From the NCBI GenBank assembly GCA_003996215.1, contig QJPP01000031.1, positions 744,001 to 808,000 on the forward strand: a DNA stretch of 64,000 nt. Reading direction: 5' to 3'. The translations under genes were made by a program, and so were the position numbers. Below, in pieces: positions 33,291 through 45,024 of this stretch. How positions within the stretch are numbered: position 1 is the stretch's first letter; every line of letters begins with the position of its first letter. The notes beneath the pieces were generated by a model. That model saw only the letters and a program-made list of their open reading frames with translations. It was not told the DNA's origin and did no database searches. This stretch comes from Jaltomata sinuosa (taxonomy: Eukaryota > Streptophyta > Magnoliopsida > Solanales > Solanaceae).

Positions 33291-34795
33291 AAGTTCATGT
33301 AGTTGGTTTTTCAAAAAGGGGTGGAATATTGGCTAGTATTGAGGTGAAGTCTACATTCCTCGATGAAGTCAAGGCCAAACAGTTTAAGGATGTGGAATTG
33401 AATAAACTCCAAAACAAGGTGGTGTGTGGTGAGGCTTCAGATGCCACACTTGATGCATGTGGAGTATTGTGGTTTAGAGGGAGATTATGTGTTCCTCGAG
33501 TTGGTGATTTGATTAAAAATGTGCTAGCTGAAGCTCATGGTTCATGATATTCTATTCATCCAGGTGTAACAAAAATACCGTGACTTGAGGTAGCTTTATT
33601 GGTGGCCTAGGTGAAAAAGGACATAGTGGAGTATGTATCCAAATGTCACCACTGTCAGCAGGTAAAGTATGAGCACTAAAGGCTTGCGGGATTGCTCCAA
33701 AGGATACCCATTCCCGAGTGGAAGTGGGAGAGGATATCTATAGATATTGTGGTAGGTCTTCCTAAGATCTTGGGGAAGCATGACTCGATTTGGGTTATAG
33801 TTGATAGGCTGAATAAATTAGCCCATTTAATTCTTGTTAGAGTGGACTACATCTCTAAACTATTGGCCAAGATATACATCAGGGAGATAGTGAGGCTACA
33901 TGGGGTTCCACTTTACATCATTTCAGATAGAGGTACGCAATTCACTTCTAAATTTTGGGGTAGGTTGCATGAAGATTTCGGCACCCAACTCACTTTTAAC
34001 ACAGCCTTTCATCCTCAGGCCAATGGACAGTCAGAGAGGATGATCAGGTGCTTGAGGAAATATTGACAGTATATGTAATTGACTTTGGTGGCCATTAGGA
34101 CCAGTTCTTACCGTTGTGTGAGTTCTCATACAACAACAGTTATCATTCTAGAATTGATATGGCTCTATTAGAGGCACTCTATGGGAAGTGGTGTATATCG
34201 CCTATAAGATGGTTCCAGGCTGGTGATGTGAAACCCTTGGGCACTGATTTGGTGAAAGAAGCTTAGGAAAAGGTAAGATTTATCCAGACCAAGTTGTTGT
34301 CAACACAGTGTAGGCAAAAGGAGTATGCAGACCATAAAGTGAGGGATATTTCCTTCAAGGTTTGTTGAAAGTGTCACCTATGAAGGGAGTCATGAGGTTT
34401 GGCAAGAAGGGAAAGCTTAGCCCTTGGTATATTGGTCTATTCGAGGTTCTTGGCATTGTGGGGCTGGTAGAGTACAGGTTGGCATTGCTGCCAAGCTTAT
34501 CGGGAGTCTATCTAGTATTCCATATATACATACTTAAGAGATACCATAGGGATAGGGATTAGTTATCAAGTGGGATTCAGTTTTATTAGATAAGGATCTT
34601 ACGTATGAGGAGGAGCCAATTTCCATTCTTGATGGGTATATATAAAAGTTGAGGAAAAAGAATATTCGATTGGTAAAAGTACAGTGGAAGCATTGTTTGG
34701 TTAAAAATTACACTTGAAAATCTAATAAGGACATGCAGGACAAGTACCCTCACTTGTTTGAGGATTCCGGTACTCTTTCATTTTCTTGACTTGGT
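33291..34795 (+). pseudogene. Integrase and C-terminal chromodomain-like end of element E
   Basis: The core is open for 124 residues (33692-34066) with all three acidic residues: ISIDIVVGLPK, ISDRGTQFTSKFWG and NGQSERMIRCL. Upstream the HHCC part (33540-33670) is broken by stops. After a frameshift, KVSPMKGVMRFGKKGKLSPWY (34362 onward) and YLVFHIYILKRYH give the integrase C-terminus. EEPISILDGYI and VKVQWKHCLVKNYT (34610-34720) are the chromodomain-like tail, ending LFEDSGTLSFS at about 34790. Confidence 0.82.
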
Positions 34796-34851
34796 TGATT
34801 TTTTTCTTATTTGATAGTTTGGGGATGAACGATGGGTAAATTGGTATCTAT

Positions 34852-35385
34852 TATTACGACCCTTTCTGTTGTTACGGTTGAGCTAATCGTACAAAAATTT
34901 GGGTAAGGTTTTCCCTCAAATTGGAAGTTAAAAATTTCAGGCTAGGCTAGTCTTGGATGAAGTCTGAGTGGGGTATATTCTAGGGCAATCCACAAATGGA
35001 TTGGGTAAATGTACTAAATTTTAGCTTGACCCTATGTTAGCTCAGATGACAAAGAATCTGTAGGAATTTTCGGAAGTGAATTCGGGTACGTAGAGCTCCC
35101 GATATCAAACTTGACGTAAAGGGGTTATTCTGGAATGTCATGGTTTAAGGGTGCATTCAGAAAAAGGCAAAACTAGGAGTATCGAAGAAATTCCCGCTAT
35201 AGCAGAGGTCAACGGTGGTCAATCCACTATAGTGGGCGGATACTGCTATAGCGGAGTAAATTGTTGTTTATGCAAAAACTTCTCCAAAAATGATTTATTA
35301 TTTCTATACATGTTTTGGGGAGGTCTTAGGCAATTTGGGGTAATTTTCACCTATTTTCCACAAGAATTCTTCGTAAAGGTAAGTT
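34852..35385 (+). repeat. LTR of element E, part left of the LINE
   Basis: A GGGGATGAACGATGGG tract precedes TATTACGACCC, a decayed form of the TGTAACGACCC start common to this type of LTR. The region 35190-35265 carries CCGCTATAGC/CTATAGTGGGCGGATACTGCTATAGCGG-type palindromes. The LTR is interrupted at 35385 by the LINE and resumes at 42366. Confidence 0.55.
35373..35385. repeat. Target-site duplication of the LINE, left copy
   Basis: GTAAAGGTAAGTT occurs here and at 42366-42378, exactly flanking the LINE. Thirteen identical bases at both ends are typical of target-primed reverse transcription. Confidence 0.9.
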
Positions 35386-36252
35386 TTTTTAAAAAAATTA
35401 AAGTAGGTCTTAAAGACCCTTTATTATAAACCAAATAATTTAAAAAAACAACAAAGAGAGTGAGCCCAAAACAAGGCCCAACCCACAAAGCAAAAAGGAA
35501 ATTGTCTGAAACAACAAAACAAAAAACAAAAAAAGGAAAGGGCTAGAAAAGGAAAGAGGAAAGGGGAGGAAGACGACTAGACCATCGCTTGAAAGATGCA
35601 CCGGCGTTATCTTCCTCAATCAGCAAGGGTTGATCGGCGGGAAGGGTACGTACTTTGCTCAAGCTCAGAGCAGTAAGGATCGTTGAAATGGTGAAGCTAT
35701 GGGTGTATTTCACTCAAGGCATTTTTGAGTCTCACAAATGCCATGAAATCAGCCCAAAAGAAGACTTCTTCGTCTCCACCATTCGTCGATCTGTGCTTGA
35801 ATCAGGAGCTAAGTGTTTACCCTTTGGTACCATTAGAATCCTATTTGTGATGTAGATTTTCCTTCATTTTACTCTTTCTGACAGGTTGATCTCAGCCGAG
35901 GAACTAATTCCACTGTCTAGAGAGAGCACGATGAGAGTCCATTTCCAGCCACAACGGGTAAGAGACAAATTTAGCATTCAACCCTTAAAACTTGAACTTC
36001 CTTTGTGCTGAAGTAGCTTAGTGAGAGAATCCCCAAAATCTTTTGTTCTTGAGATGACTGTTGGTGGTACTGAGTTAAATTACTGCTGTGTGTTTTTGCT
36101 TTTATCCATTGATCTGCATCCGTTGTGTTACCTCCTCTTATTATCAAAGGTTCCGGATTGGAGCCTTTTAATTCTAAGATTTGGAATTTGTTGCTTGTCC
36201 AATTCTAGGATGGTTTTGGCCTCCTTAGGTACTTCTTGATTAGAAGAGTATG
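35386..36252 (-). other. 3' UTR and A tail of the LINE
   Basis: No gene. On the minus strand it ends with a pyrimidine-rich segment (complement of 35450-35575), GGGTTGGGCCTTGTTTTGGG, TTTATAATAAAGGG (a polyadenylation signal) and a short A run that merges with the target duplication. Open frames on the plus strand here are not supported. Confidence 0.75.
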
Positions 36253-37803
36253 TTATTCTCTCTGTACCTGCAAAAAAGAAAACCTGGTTAGCCAAAAATC
36301 TGCCAGCTTGTTGCCTTCTCTGAACACATGCTCCACCATTGCATCCACCTCCTCTATTAGTCTTTGTATTTTCTTGATCACAATTACCATATTCCAAGGT
36401 ACTTTGCAGATGCCCTTTACCATATGCTTGACTGCCAGAAAGTCAGTTTCCAAGACTATAGGAAACCAATTGTGTTCAATACAGTACTCCAACCCCATCA
36501 TCAATGCAGTCACCTCAGCCATTAGGTTGGTGTTATCTCCCAGTCTCCTTACTTCAACATGGATTAAGTTTCCAGCACCATTCCTTATACAAAAAGCACC
36601 TGAACAAGGTCCAGGATTACCTTTTGAAGCACCATCAGAATTGCACTTAAAGGAACCTAAGGTAGGTAATTTCCAGTATACAATCTGACTTCCAATTCTA
36701 GGGGAATAATCTTCTAAGAATTTGACTAATTTAGGCCAATAGATAGGAAGGTTAACCAGCCAAGGGTAGAGATGTTTGGCCATATAAATAATGTTCCTGT
36801 TAATTTGCATTCTCATTCTTCCTATTGACATTGTGCCTCCATGTCTAATAACATTCCTCCTTTTCCAAATCTGCCACATAATGAATAAAGGCATAGCCTT
36901 AAGCAAAGGTTTCAACTTTGATGCACCTTTAGATTCCCACCATTTAGCCACAACATGCTTGATTTGAATGAATGAACCTGTTAAACCTGCAGATGCTGCA
37001 AATTCCTGCCAAAGTTTGTTAGAAATAGTACAATTCATGAACAAGTGTTCCACAGATTCCTGATCTCCACTGTCACAGCAACAACAAATCACATTGTCAG
37101 TGATTCTGTTTTTAACAAATACTTCACCAATGGGAATTATTTTCTTCCATAACCTCCATATAAAAAATGATACCTTGAAAGGCATTCCTTTCATCCATAT
37201 TTGTTTGTACCATAGTTGAGGTTGGCCTCTATTCCTCAAGTTTTTCCAGGTTGTTCTAACATTAAACTTTCCTGAGTTATTCAGCATCCACCATGGTTTA
37301 TCCCACACTTCTGGTTCTTCCTTGATGTTTATCATAGTCACAATGTGATTGCATATGTCTGTATTGAAATTGTGTTGAACCAGGTCTATGTTCCAACCCC
37401 CATTATCAAACAATTGGCTGACTTCTACAAGCTGAGGATTCCTTACCAAATTCACAGGCATCACAAAATCTAAGGAACCCAATTGGGTCAAATTATCATA
37501 CCAAACAGAGGAGTGCCCACACCTTGGTTCCCACAAAATCTGTTGGTCAAACATGTTCCTGGCTTCAAGCATACATTTCCAAGTCAAAGAACCCCCTTTC
37601 CAATCCACCAATTGAGGTCCAAGCTTGTTACAATACTTGTTCCACATAAAATTTGTCCACAAGGACTTTTGAGTTCTAAAAATCCACCACAACTTGGCAA
37701 ATAAAGCCTTAGACACATCAAATAGAGCTCTAAAACCCAAACCCCCTCCTTCCTTAGGTAAGCAGATGTTAGGCCATGCAACCCAGTGTTTATTCCTCCC
37801 ATT
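36253..37803 (-). pseudogene. LINE ORF2 C-terminus: zinc-binding domain and RNase H
   Basis: Open for 495 codons from 37740 and in the same frame as the RT upstream, separated only by a TAA at 37804-37806. Following GLGFRALFDVSKALFAKLWW there is a reverse-transcriptase-associated zinc-binding domain: WKKIIPIGEVFVKNRI, CCCCDSGDQESVEHLFMNC and FIWRLW. The last 150 residues are a plant-type RNase H. Its acidic residues are intact in CNSDGASKGNPG, LMAEVTALMMGLEYC, LETDFLAVKHMV and GNKLADFWL. RNase H at the C-terminus of ORF2 is a known trait of plant L1 lineages. The ORF ends FLQVQRE-stop. Confidence 0.92.
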
Positions 37804-39299
37804 TTATTTAAAATTCCATAAGAATCTTGCAAAGACTCTATGAAGATCATGTAGAACACAAGTAGGAGGGTTAATAGTGGAAAATATATAAATGGGAGTA
37901 CTATTTAAACCAGAGTTGATGAGAACTGCTTTACCACCAAAGGATAGTAACCTTCCTTTCCAAGCTTGCAATTTATTTTGCACTTTCTTCAAAAGTTCAG
38001 CAAAATGCACCTTCTTCTTCTTTGCATACCCTATAGGACAACCTAGATACATGAGAGAGAATTTAGCTCTTGTAAGCCCTGTGCATTCCTCTATTTCTCT
38101 GATATGAGCATAAGCAGTCTTATGATATACAAGAAAAGCACTCTTTTCCTTGTTTATCAATTGCCCAGATTGTGTTTCATAATCCTTGAGAATACCCATC
38201 ACCATTCTTAGAGAAGTCCCATCAGCAGAGACAAAGATGATAGTATCATCTGCATATGCTAAATAGTTGATATCATCGCTCCATTTAGGCATGCCAAAAC
38301 CTTTAAAAATAGGATTAGCAAACAAAGAATTAAGGGCTTTGGACAATACTTCAGCAGCCAGAATAAATAGTGTAGGAGATAGAGGGTCCTCTTGCTTTAC
38401 ACCCCGAGTAGAGTGAAAAAAACCATGAACTTCCCCATTGATGAGAACAGAGTACCAATTGTTAGCTAATAATCTCCATATTTTATCAATCACATCTGAA
38501 TCAAAGCCCATCTTCTCCAGTACTTTTATCAAGAACTTCCAGCTCACTCTATCATAAGCTTTTGCCATGTCAAACTTAATTACCACATTAGCAGGCTTTC
38601 CTCTCTTCCTGATGTTTGTGACAATTTCTTGTGCTAAGAGTATATTTTCTGTAATGTTTCTGCCTTGTACAAATCCTGATTGATTTTTGGAAATCAAAGC
38701 AGGCAATAGATCTTTCAGTCTATCATGTAGAACTATGGAAATTACCTTGTTCAGGAAGTTACTCATACTAATTGGCCTCATATCAGAAAAGGATTGTATG
38801 TTATCCTTTTTTGGTAGTAAAACCAAATTTGTATGAGTGATTGATTTTGGAAGGGTATTCCCATTAAAGAAAGCAGAAACCATTTTATGAACATCCACAC
38901 CTACAATGCTCCAGAAAGTTTGAAAAAAAGGACCAGTAAACCCATATGGGCCACTAGAACTATCCCCATTTAGTTCAAACACAACCCTTTTAATTTCCTC
39001 CATGGTAGGTATGGCATTAACACCTGCATTGTTTTCATCTGTTATGACAGTAGGGACATGTTGTATTAAACCCATCTTCACCTCTCCTGTAGTATCTGTA
39101 AATTGATCCTTGAAGAAAGACACTGCTTCAGTAGCAACCTCAGACCCTTCAGCCCATTGCCCACCACTTCTCTTGTTTTGTTGATAGAAATCCTCTTTTT
39201 TCTTCCGCTCACCAGATTGTGAAAGAATTTGGTATTTCTTTCCCCTTCAGAGTACCATTGTAGACCTTATTTTTGCCTCCATAATTCTTCCTCATAATG
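37804..39299 (-). pseudogene. LINE ORF2 reverse transcriptase domain
   Basis: Open for 439 codons from 39123. Motifs in order: GPYGFTGPFFQTFW, LVLLPKKDN...DMRPISMSN, NQSGFVQGRNITENILLAQE, KFDMAKAYDRVSWKFL, GVKQEDPLSPTLF and the active site YADDTIIFV at about residue 290. KQEDPLSP replaces the usual RQGDPLSP, a Gly-to-Glu change next to the active site. The thumb has RLLSFGGKAVLINS. A frameshift between 39299 and 39123 separates it from the endonuclease, and a TAA at 37804 from the C-terminus. Confidence 0.93.
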
Positions 39300-40304
39300 T
39301 CAATATAGCTTCAATTCTGCTTGTGCTTTCTGTAATATCATTTTGTTAAGGGTTGATGGGTCTTCTTCAAACAACTGTTCCTTCACTCTACCGACCTCTT
39401 CTCTAATGACAAGTTGTTTAAAGATATCACCAAAACTTTCTTTACTCCAGCTAGTTAGTGCAGATTTGGTTCTCTTCAACTTCTGCTTCAGGTTGATAAA
39501 TAGATCTTCTTCTTCAGAAAACCAGCTTGTTCTGACTACATCTAGGAAGTCTTCCTTTTCAGTCCAAAACTTTAGAAATTTGAATGGTCTTCTGACTACC
39601 CCAGACAAATCACCACAGGATAGCAATAAGGGGACCTGGTCTGACCCTGTTCTGGCCAGGTGTTCTACCTCTATCATACCATACATCCCCAAGAAGTTTT
39701 GATTAAATAGAAGCCTATCTAATCTTTTGAAAATACATTCACTGTCTATTCTACCATTCCACCAAGTGAAAGGACTACCTTTAAAGTTCACATCAAAGAG
39801 CTCACAGGAGTTCACACAGAAGGCAAAATCTTTATATTCCTGAGGGTACACTGGTAGACCACCAATCTTTTCTTCATCACTCAGAATGACATTGAAGTCT
39901 TATCCAACTATCCAAGTCATTTGTACATTCATGCTTACACTGTATATGTCATCCCAGAGGTGTAGCCTTTCATTTGCATCACATTTTGCATAGACCATAG
40001 TAACCATCAATGATTGCCTAGTCTCCTGAAACTGCAGTTGTAAGGTCAATTATTGCTCAGAGTCATAGATCACTCCCACATGAACATGTTCTTGGATAAA
40101 AACCCATATCTTCCCATTAGTGTTATAATTGGCATACTGCATCCCCAATCTTCTTTTGTACATGTGTATATTTCTTGCATCTTGGAATGGTTCCATGAGA
40201 GCAATAAAAGAAAACTTATGAACTCTGTGTAGCATTTGTATTCTATGGAATGAATTTTGAGTCCTGACAGACCTCACATTCCAAATTAGGGCTTTCAACT
40301 TCAT
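39300..40304 (-). pseudogene. LINE ORF2 N-terminal APE-type endonuclease
   Basis: Starts MKLKALIWNVRSV at 40304, with the ATG overlapping the stop of ORF1 (ATGA). It keeps the Asn (WNVRS), the Glu (LMEPFQ) and the D.N of DFNVIL. The catalytic His near the end is replaced: RTGSDQVPLLL instead of SDH. It would nick target DNA to prime reverse transcription. In-frame stops lie at 40050-40052, just before DFNVIL (about 39897), and at 39300. The linker FLDVVRTSW to AELKLY leads to RT. Confidence 0.88.
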
Positions 40305-42276
40305 TGGCTACTAGTTTTAGCAGATCTCTTAGGATTGACCCTAAGATGTTTATTTTCCACCTTGATTTTGCCTTTGTCTGTCTTAGATGTTGATATTGGT
40401 GATAGTCCTGCTCCCTTCATCAAATTAATCTCATTGTTATGGTTGTTATCTTCATCCTTTTCTTCTACAGCTTCTTCATGTTTAGTATTCTTGGATTGGT
40501 CTGTGTTTGTGTCCAGTTGATGAGACACAATAACATGGAGGGTCTTGACTGGTGATGTTGTCTTGCAGGGTAAGCCACTTTTAGATGGTACAATGGCACC
40601 AGGATCATCATGTTGTTCAATCAAAGGAGAGTTCGAGGGTAGAGCTGGATACCTACCAACAGTGCCTTCAACTCCTTCCATGGCATGTGAGCTATACATT
40701 ATAAAAGGGGTCTGATAAGTGGCATTGGCCAATTCTTTTTTCATGTCTATAGGATCTGTACACTCAGGTAACTCTGGGAGTTTGGTATTTGTTGTAACTA
40801 TGTGCCCTGTCTCATCCTTTTGCTAAATTTGATGAGTGGCTATACTGTTGTTTCTCTCTTTTGTTCCTCCAGAGGACTCATTGATGGGTTCATGATTTTG
40901 TGCTTGAAGTTCATTAGTAGATGCCTTTGAAGTTGTGACCACTGTACTTAAGCTCCTGTTTTCTGCAGATTTAACTAATTTGTCCATGCCATAAGAATTT
41001 TTCCCATTCTCATCTGTCTGTGCATTCTGCTTTGTTTGGTCTGGTTCACCCCCATCTGTATCCCCTTTGTGTTGTACTTCCACATCCTCCTCTTCTTCTT
41101 CTCCTTCATCTCCTTCCTTTTGTAGCATTGCAAAGGAGTTAGCTGTGCTAATTTTTGGCTCGGGTACATCATTTTTTTCTCTAAGTTGTACGTCCCTTTG
41201 TCTAGCTTGAATCTCCTACTAGTGGGGTTCCACTTAACCAGTACCACCTTTTCGTTAATGTACCTCTTTTGAAATGGTACCTCTATTTGTCTGCTCTCTT
41301 CTTTCTCTTCAACCTCAATATCATCCTCTTGTATTCTCAATTCAGGGTGCAGGCTCCTACAATCATCCTTGCCATGTCCTTGCAGCTTGCAATTGTGACA
41401 GTATTTGGGCAAATTGTCATAATGAACTTTGATTTTTTGGACTCTTGCTTCTTGTGTTTTGTTGTTTACTACCTCCAGCTCCACATGGTCAGGTAGTTGA
41501 GTAGCTAAATCTACTTGAACTTTAACTCTTGCACAACTCGGATGAGTTTTATTAATAGTTGCTAGGTCAAGATGAATTGGTTTACCAATAGCAGAAGCTA
41601 GAGAAAAAATGGATTCTTTCCCAAAGAAAGTGGGGAGCAGGTCTGGCAAAGATATCCAGGTCATTACTTGGGTAGTTTCTTTGTCAGGTGTAAACGTGGC
41701 ATCATAGATGAGAGGCCGCATTTGATATGCAATTCCATCCTTAGCAGTGATGTAATAGACTGGTTTAGACATTATGTTAACGAAATCTTCCACTAAGTTG
41801 AATCTTATTAATATATGTCTGTTTCTGATCAGACCAATTTTACAATCACATTTTCTCTTGCATTGCTTGGGGATTTGATTGCATAAATCTTCTAGCTCAG
41901 GACAACCGTATGAAAATTTACCAATGACAGTGAGCTGCAGATCCTCTGTAGTGTTCATCGTGTCCACTTCTTCCTCTGTCCACATGATACGTGGTACACC
42001 ATTATTATACTCCACAGTCTTAATAGGGATTGAATCCTTAATGGTTGGTTTGATGGTTTGTCTAAGCACATCTACATATTGCTTTCTCGGTGTTTCTTTT
42101 TGCTTATCTTGTTGTTCACCGTTAGGCAAACATGTAGGCTCGCAAGGCAATTTGGTATTATTTGGTGAGTTGTGATGGTACAATTCAGGGAAATTATCGA
42201 TGGAGATGGTAGTGAGGGTTGTAATAGGGAGGTTTTGGCCAGTCTTCGGTGACTGACCAGTGGTCGGACAGGCCAT
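40301..42276 (-). pseudogene. LINE ORF1: DUF4283 and zinc-knuckle RNA-binding protein
   Basis: Open for 433 codons from 42276. Residues about 95-250 form a DUF4283-type region (LQLTVIGKFSYGCPELEDL, HILIRFNLVEDFVNIM, TQVMTWISLPDLLPTFF, IGKPIHLD), followed by a zinc knuckle YCHNCKLQGHGKDDC (C-x2-C-x4-H-x4-C). ORF1 proteins coat LINE RNA. A frameshift near 41190 moves the C-terminal acidic/Ser-Thr-rich tail to another frame (41128-40823, then 40744-40301), which also has a stop at 40823. The tail ends AKTSSQ with its TGA overlapping the ATG of ORF2. A second ATG at 42341 lies in another frame; I prefer 42276 because the following frame runs through the domain. Confidence 0.9.
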
Positions 42277-42365
42277 GCCGGTGGTGGCGGGATTAGGTTT
42301 AGGTGGTGGTGGTGATCGGTAGTAGTTTTAGGAGAGAGCATTTGTCACTATTTGTATTTACTTTT

Positions 42366-43083
42366 GTAAAGGTAAGTTATTTATATCCATTAATTAGTTT
42401 TTTTATTCCTCGACATTAAAATCACTAGTTTAAGGGTCTTTGGGAGAGTTTAACTTAACCTAGTTGTAATTTCTGGTGCAAGGGGGTAAATTGGATGTAA
42501 AACCTTTGGGTTTTAGTTAAAGGTTGATTATTTACTCTTGCATGACTATAATTCACTAGTGTAACCATGAAATTGGTAGTTTTAAGGAGAATTTATGGTG
42601 CGAAAGCCCTAGAATAGGTGGGATTATCATAAAATTAGACTTAGGGTTCAGGAATAAGCTGTAATCCTCGATATTATAGGTTATTTGATTGATTATGTAT
42701 TGATATTCCCATTTTAGACCATAATCAAGCAAAGGTTGCAAGAAAAGGAAAAACTCAGGTTTAATAGAGCATTTCAGGCTGGGTTTAAGGTAGGTGATAT
42801 TTAAATGTAATTGAAATCCTCCAATTTGTGTTATGTGTGCATTATAACTCTTCTTTTGTATTGCTTGTACAATGTAGGTTCAAGGAAAAGTGAATGATTG
42901 TTTGATATCCTAAGTGTTAATCACATGCAATGAATTTAACTGAAAGCTTATTGGTTTTTACAAGTGTTGTTTTTTTATCATTGTGGTTGTGGTTGTATTG
43001 ATATTTTTCATTATGGTGGAATGTACCGATATTTGGACATCTCTACGGGATTGATTGACATAAGGTTGGTAGACACCTGATGT
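42366..43083 (+). repeat. LTR of element E, part right of the LINE, with right target duplication
   Basis: Begins with the second copy of GTAAAGGTAAGTT (42366-42378) and continues as AT-rich chromovirus LTR sequence with no ORF. At about 43083 it passes without a visible LTR end or primer site into the first LTR of the F array, which lacks its own first 290 bp. So both LTRs are truncated at this junction. Confidence 0.6.
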
Positions 43084-44815
43084 CTGGGACCGTAGAAAAC
43101 ATCCAGCAGCCTAGAATTTTGGCTCAGGAACCACGACTCCATTCCACGAGTCATGACTGGTTCTACGATTCGTGGGAGGGACCCGTGGAACCTAAAGCTA
43201 GGTTTTTAAGTCAGTTTTTCTAAGTTAAATCCCTGGGGTATTTTAGTCATTTTCTACCCTTTTAACACCTAAGTGAGGTTGTTTTGACTACTTCAAGAAG
43301 GGTTTTCACCCTTATAACCCTAAGTTCCTCCTAAACTATTCAATCACCTCCCAAAAGAAGAAAAGTTCTTCCTCAAGCTTCAAATCTCCAAGCCCCAAGT
43401 CAAGTCTCCTAAATCTTTTCCAGTGAAGTGGGTAATCTTCCACCAAGGTATGTGGGTCTTTAATAATGGGTTCTTTTCACCCTTGTGTCCAAAATCCTCA
43501 ATTCTTATGTTAAATTATGAACTTATGAAATTATGGTTTTGATCTAAAATTTGGGTAAAGTTTATGAAATTAGCTTCTATATTTAAATTCATGGTTTTCT
43601 ATTGATTACTCATGATTTGATTATGATTCTCTTATTGGTTTTAAAGGCCCAAGCATGAAAGTTAAGTTTTAGCATGAATCCATGAATTTGTATGTTTTCA
43701 AGAGAAAGATGGCATGATTAGATATCATGGCCTTTATGTATTTATGAAAATGTATGCCTAATTCTTCAAGCAAAATTTAGAAAGGAGAGCATGTTTTGAA
43801 TTTTGGCTAAGCTAAGCCTTCAGATTTATGAATTTGAATTGCATGGCATAAGATATGTCGTATTGCTTTTTGAACAGTTTTGACATCAGATATATCATCA
43901 GTATGAACAGTTTTGGAATCAAATATGCCCAGTATTATATTAGCTATATGTATGTTTTGGGAGTAGTATAAGCACCGAGTTAGATAGGGTGAGAGTACCC
44001 AAAAAGTTCCTAGAACTATGTGCCCCCATAGGTTTTAAGTCCCCTCTGTTGGTCATCAGTATTTAGTGATCACGCCACAGTAATGCCTTTATACCCTGGC
44101 AAGGTATATTGGGTCCTCTCGATGAGGTAGATACATCGAATTCCATGTATCTCACATGGTCTATGTCGGTTATAGAACCTCCCACAAAAAATAGTTTATG
44201 CTTTTAAAACTTGCATTTGACTCTTATTCAGATTTCAGACTTATTACTTATGATTATGTTTCAGCTTATAGAAAGTATTAGAGTCATTGCACTCTATTTA
44301 TCTTTAAAAGCATGATTTCAGTTATTTAAGTATACTTAGCATGTTTTCATCATGTTCATGCATTGCTCACATACTTAGTACATTCCATAGTACTAACGCA
44401 TATTGTATTGCATCCTTTGATGATGCAGATTTAGGTGTCCCTTCACAGATACGTGGCTAGAGTTCCCCGCAACTCACGATCAGCTTTGGTGAGCCCTCAT
44501 TGTTCGAGGACCAGACTTTATTCTAGTTTTTCTATGCTTCTTTTCCTTCCAGATTATTGTTAAGATAGTTGGGGTATTGTCCCATCAACTCCTTATGCTA
44601 GTTGTAGAGGATTTTTAGACATAGTGTTATTGGGTTATGTTGGATGATTGTATCTCTTGATTCAACTTTCTATTTATGATATTCTGAGTCTTTATCTATG
44701 ATTGCCTCCGCTTATATTTTGTTATGCTTGAGAATGCTATGTCCAAGGGTTAACTTGGGACCCTTGTGATTCCAAGTCCTGTGTTATGTCTAGGGGTTAA
44801 CCTCGAGGCGTGACA
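43084..44815 (+). repeat. LTR1 of the F array, 5'-truncated
   Basis: Matches LTR2 from about its position 290 (CTGGGACCGTAGAAAAC versus CTGTGGGACCGTAGAAAAT) to the end GAGGCGTGACA at 44815. A remaining part of the CACGACTCC...CACGAGTC word cluster is at 43128-43195. Between 44521 and 44580 it differs from LTR2 by two bases in 60. Confidence 0.88.
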
Positions 44816-44819
44816 AACT

Positions 44820-44832
44820 TGGTATCAGAGTC
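44820..44832 (+). promoter_or_regulatory. Primer binding site of F1 (initiator tRNA-Met)
   Basis: TGGTATCAGAGTC follows the LTR end after AACT. TGGTATCAGAGC is the common plant initiator-Met primer site; one base near the end differs. F2 has the same sequence at 51900-51912. Confidence 0.85.
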
Positions 44833-45024
44833 TTAGGTTCAAGTGTCCTAGGATGTCTGAAAGCCACATCGAGTAGAGTCTGTTTCATGTGTGTGAGGAG
44901 CGCCACACATATGAGGGGGAAACTATGAGTTGTCTTAAGAAAACTTCACTTCTTTCATGATCACGTCGTGCGATAGAGCTTACCTTTAATGTCCCTCTAA
45001 TCCTTATCTTATGCATTTCAGACT

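Larger units (their letters stand above)
35386..42365 (-). mobile_element. Near full-length L1-type LINE
   Basis: A 6.98-kb non-LTR retrotransposon on the minus strand. It has a short 5' UTR, ORF1 (42276-40301), ORF2 with endonuclease, RT, zinc-binding and RNase H domains (40304-36253), a 0.87-kb 3' UTR with AATAAA near its end, and a short A tail. A perfect 13-bp direct repeat flanks it. The target is the LTR of element E, so it is younger than E. Each ORF carries only a few lesions (ORF1: one frameshift and one stop; ORF2: four stops and one frameshift), so it is less decayed than its neighbours but not autonomous now. Confidence 0.93.

Noticed and set aside
35655..36239. Possible exons of a host gene in 35655-36239 (short plus-strand frames with GTAAG nearby)
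   Set aside because: The interval is bounded by the LINE coding end and its A tail and target duplication, so it is the LINE 3' UTR.
36253..36700. A stand-alone host RNase H gene
   Set aside because: It is in frame with the LINE RT and zinc-binding domains and is the expected C-terminal domain of ORF2.
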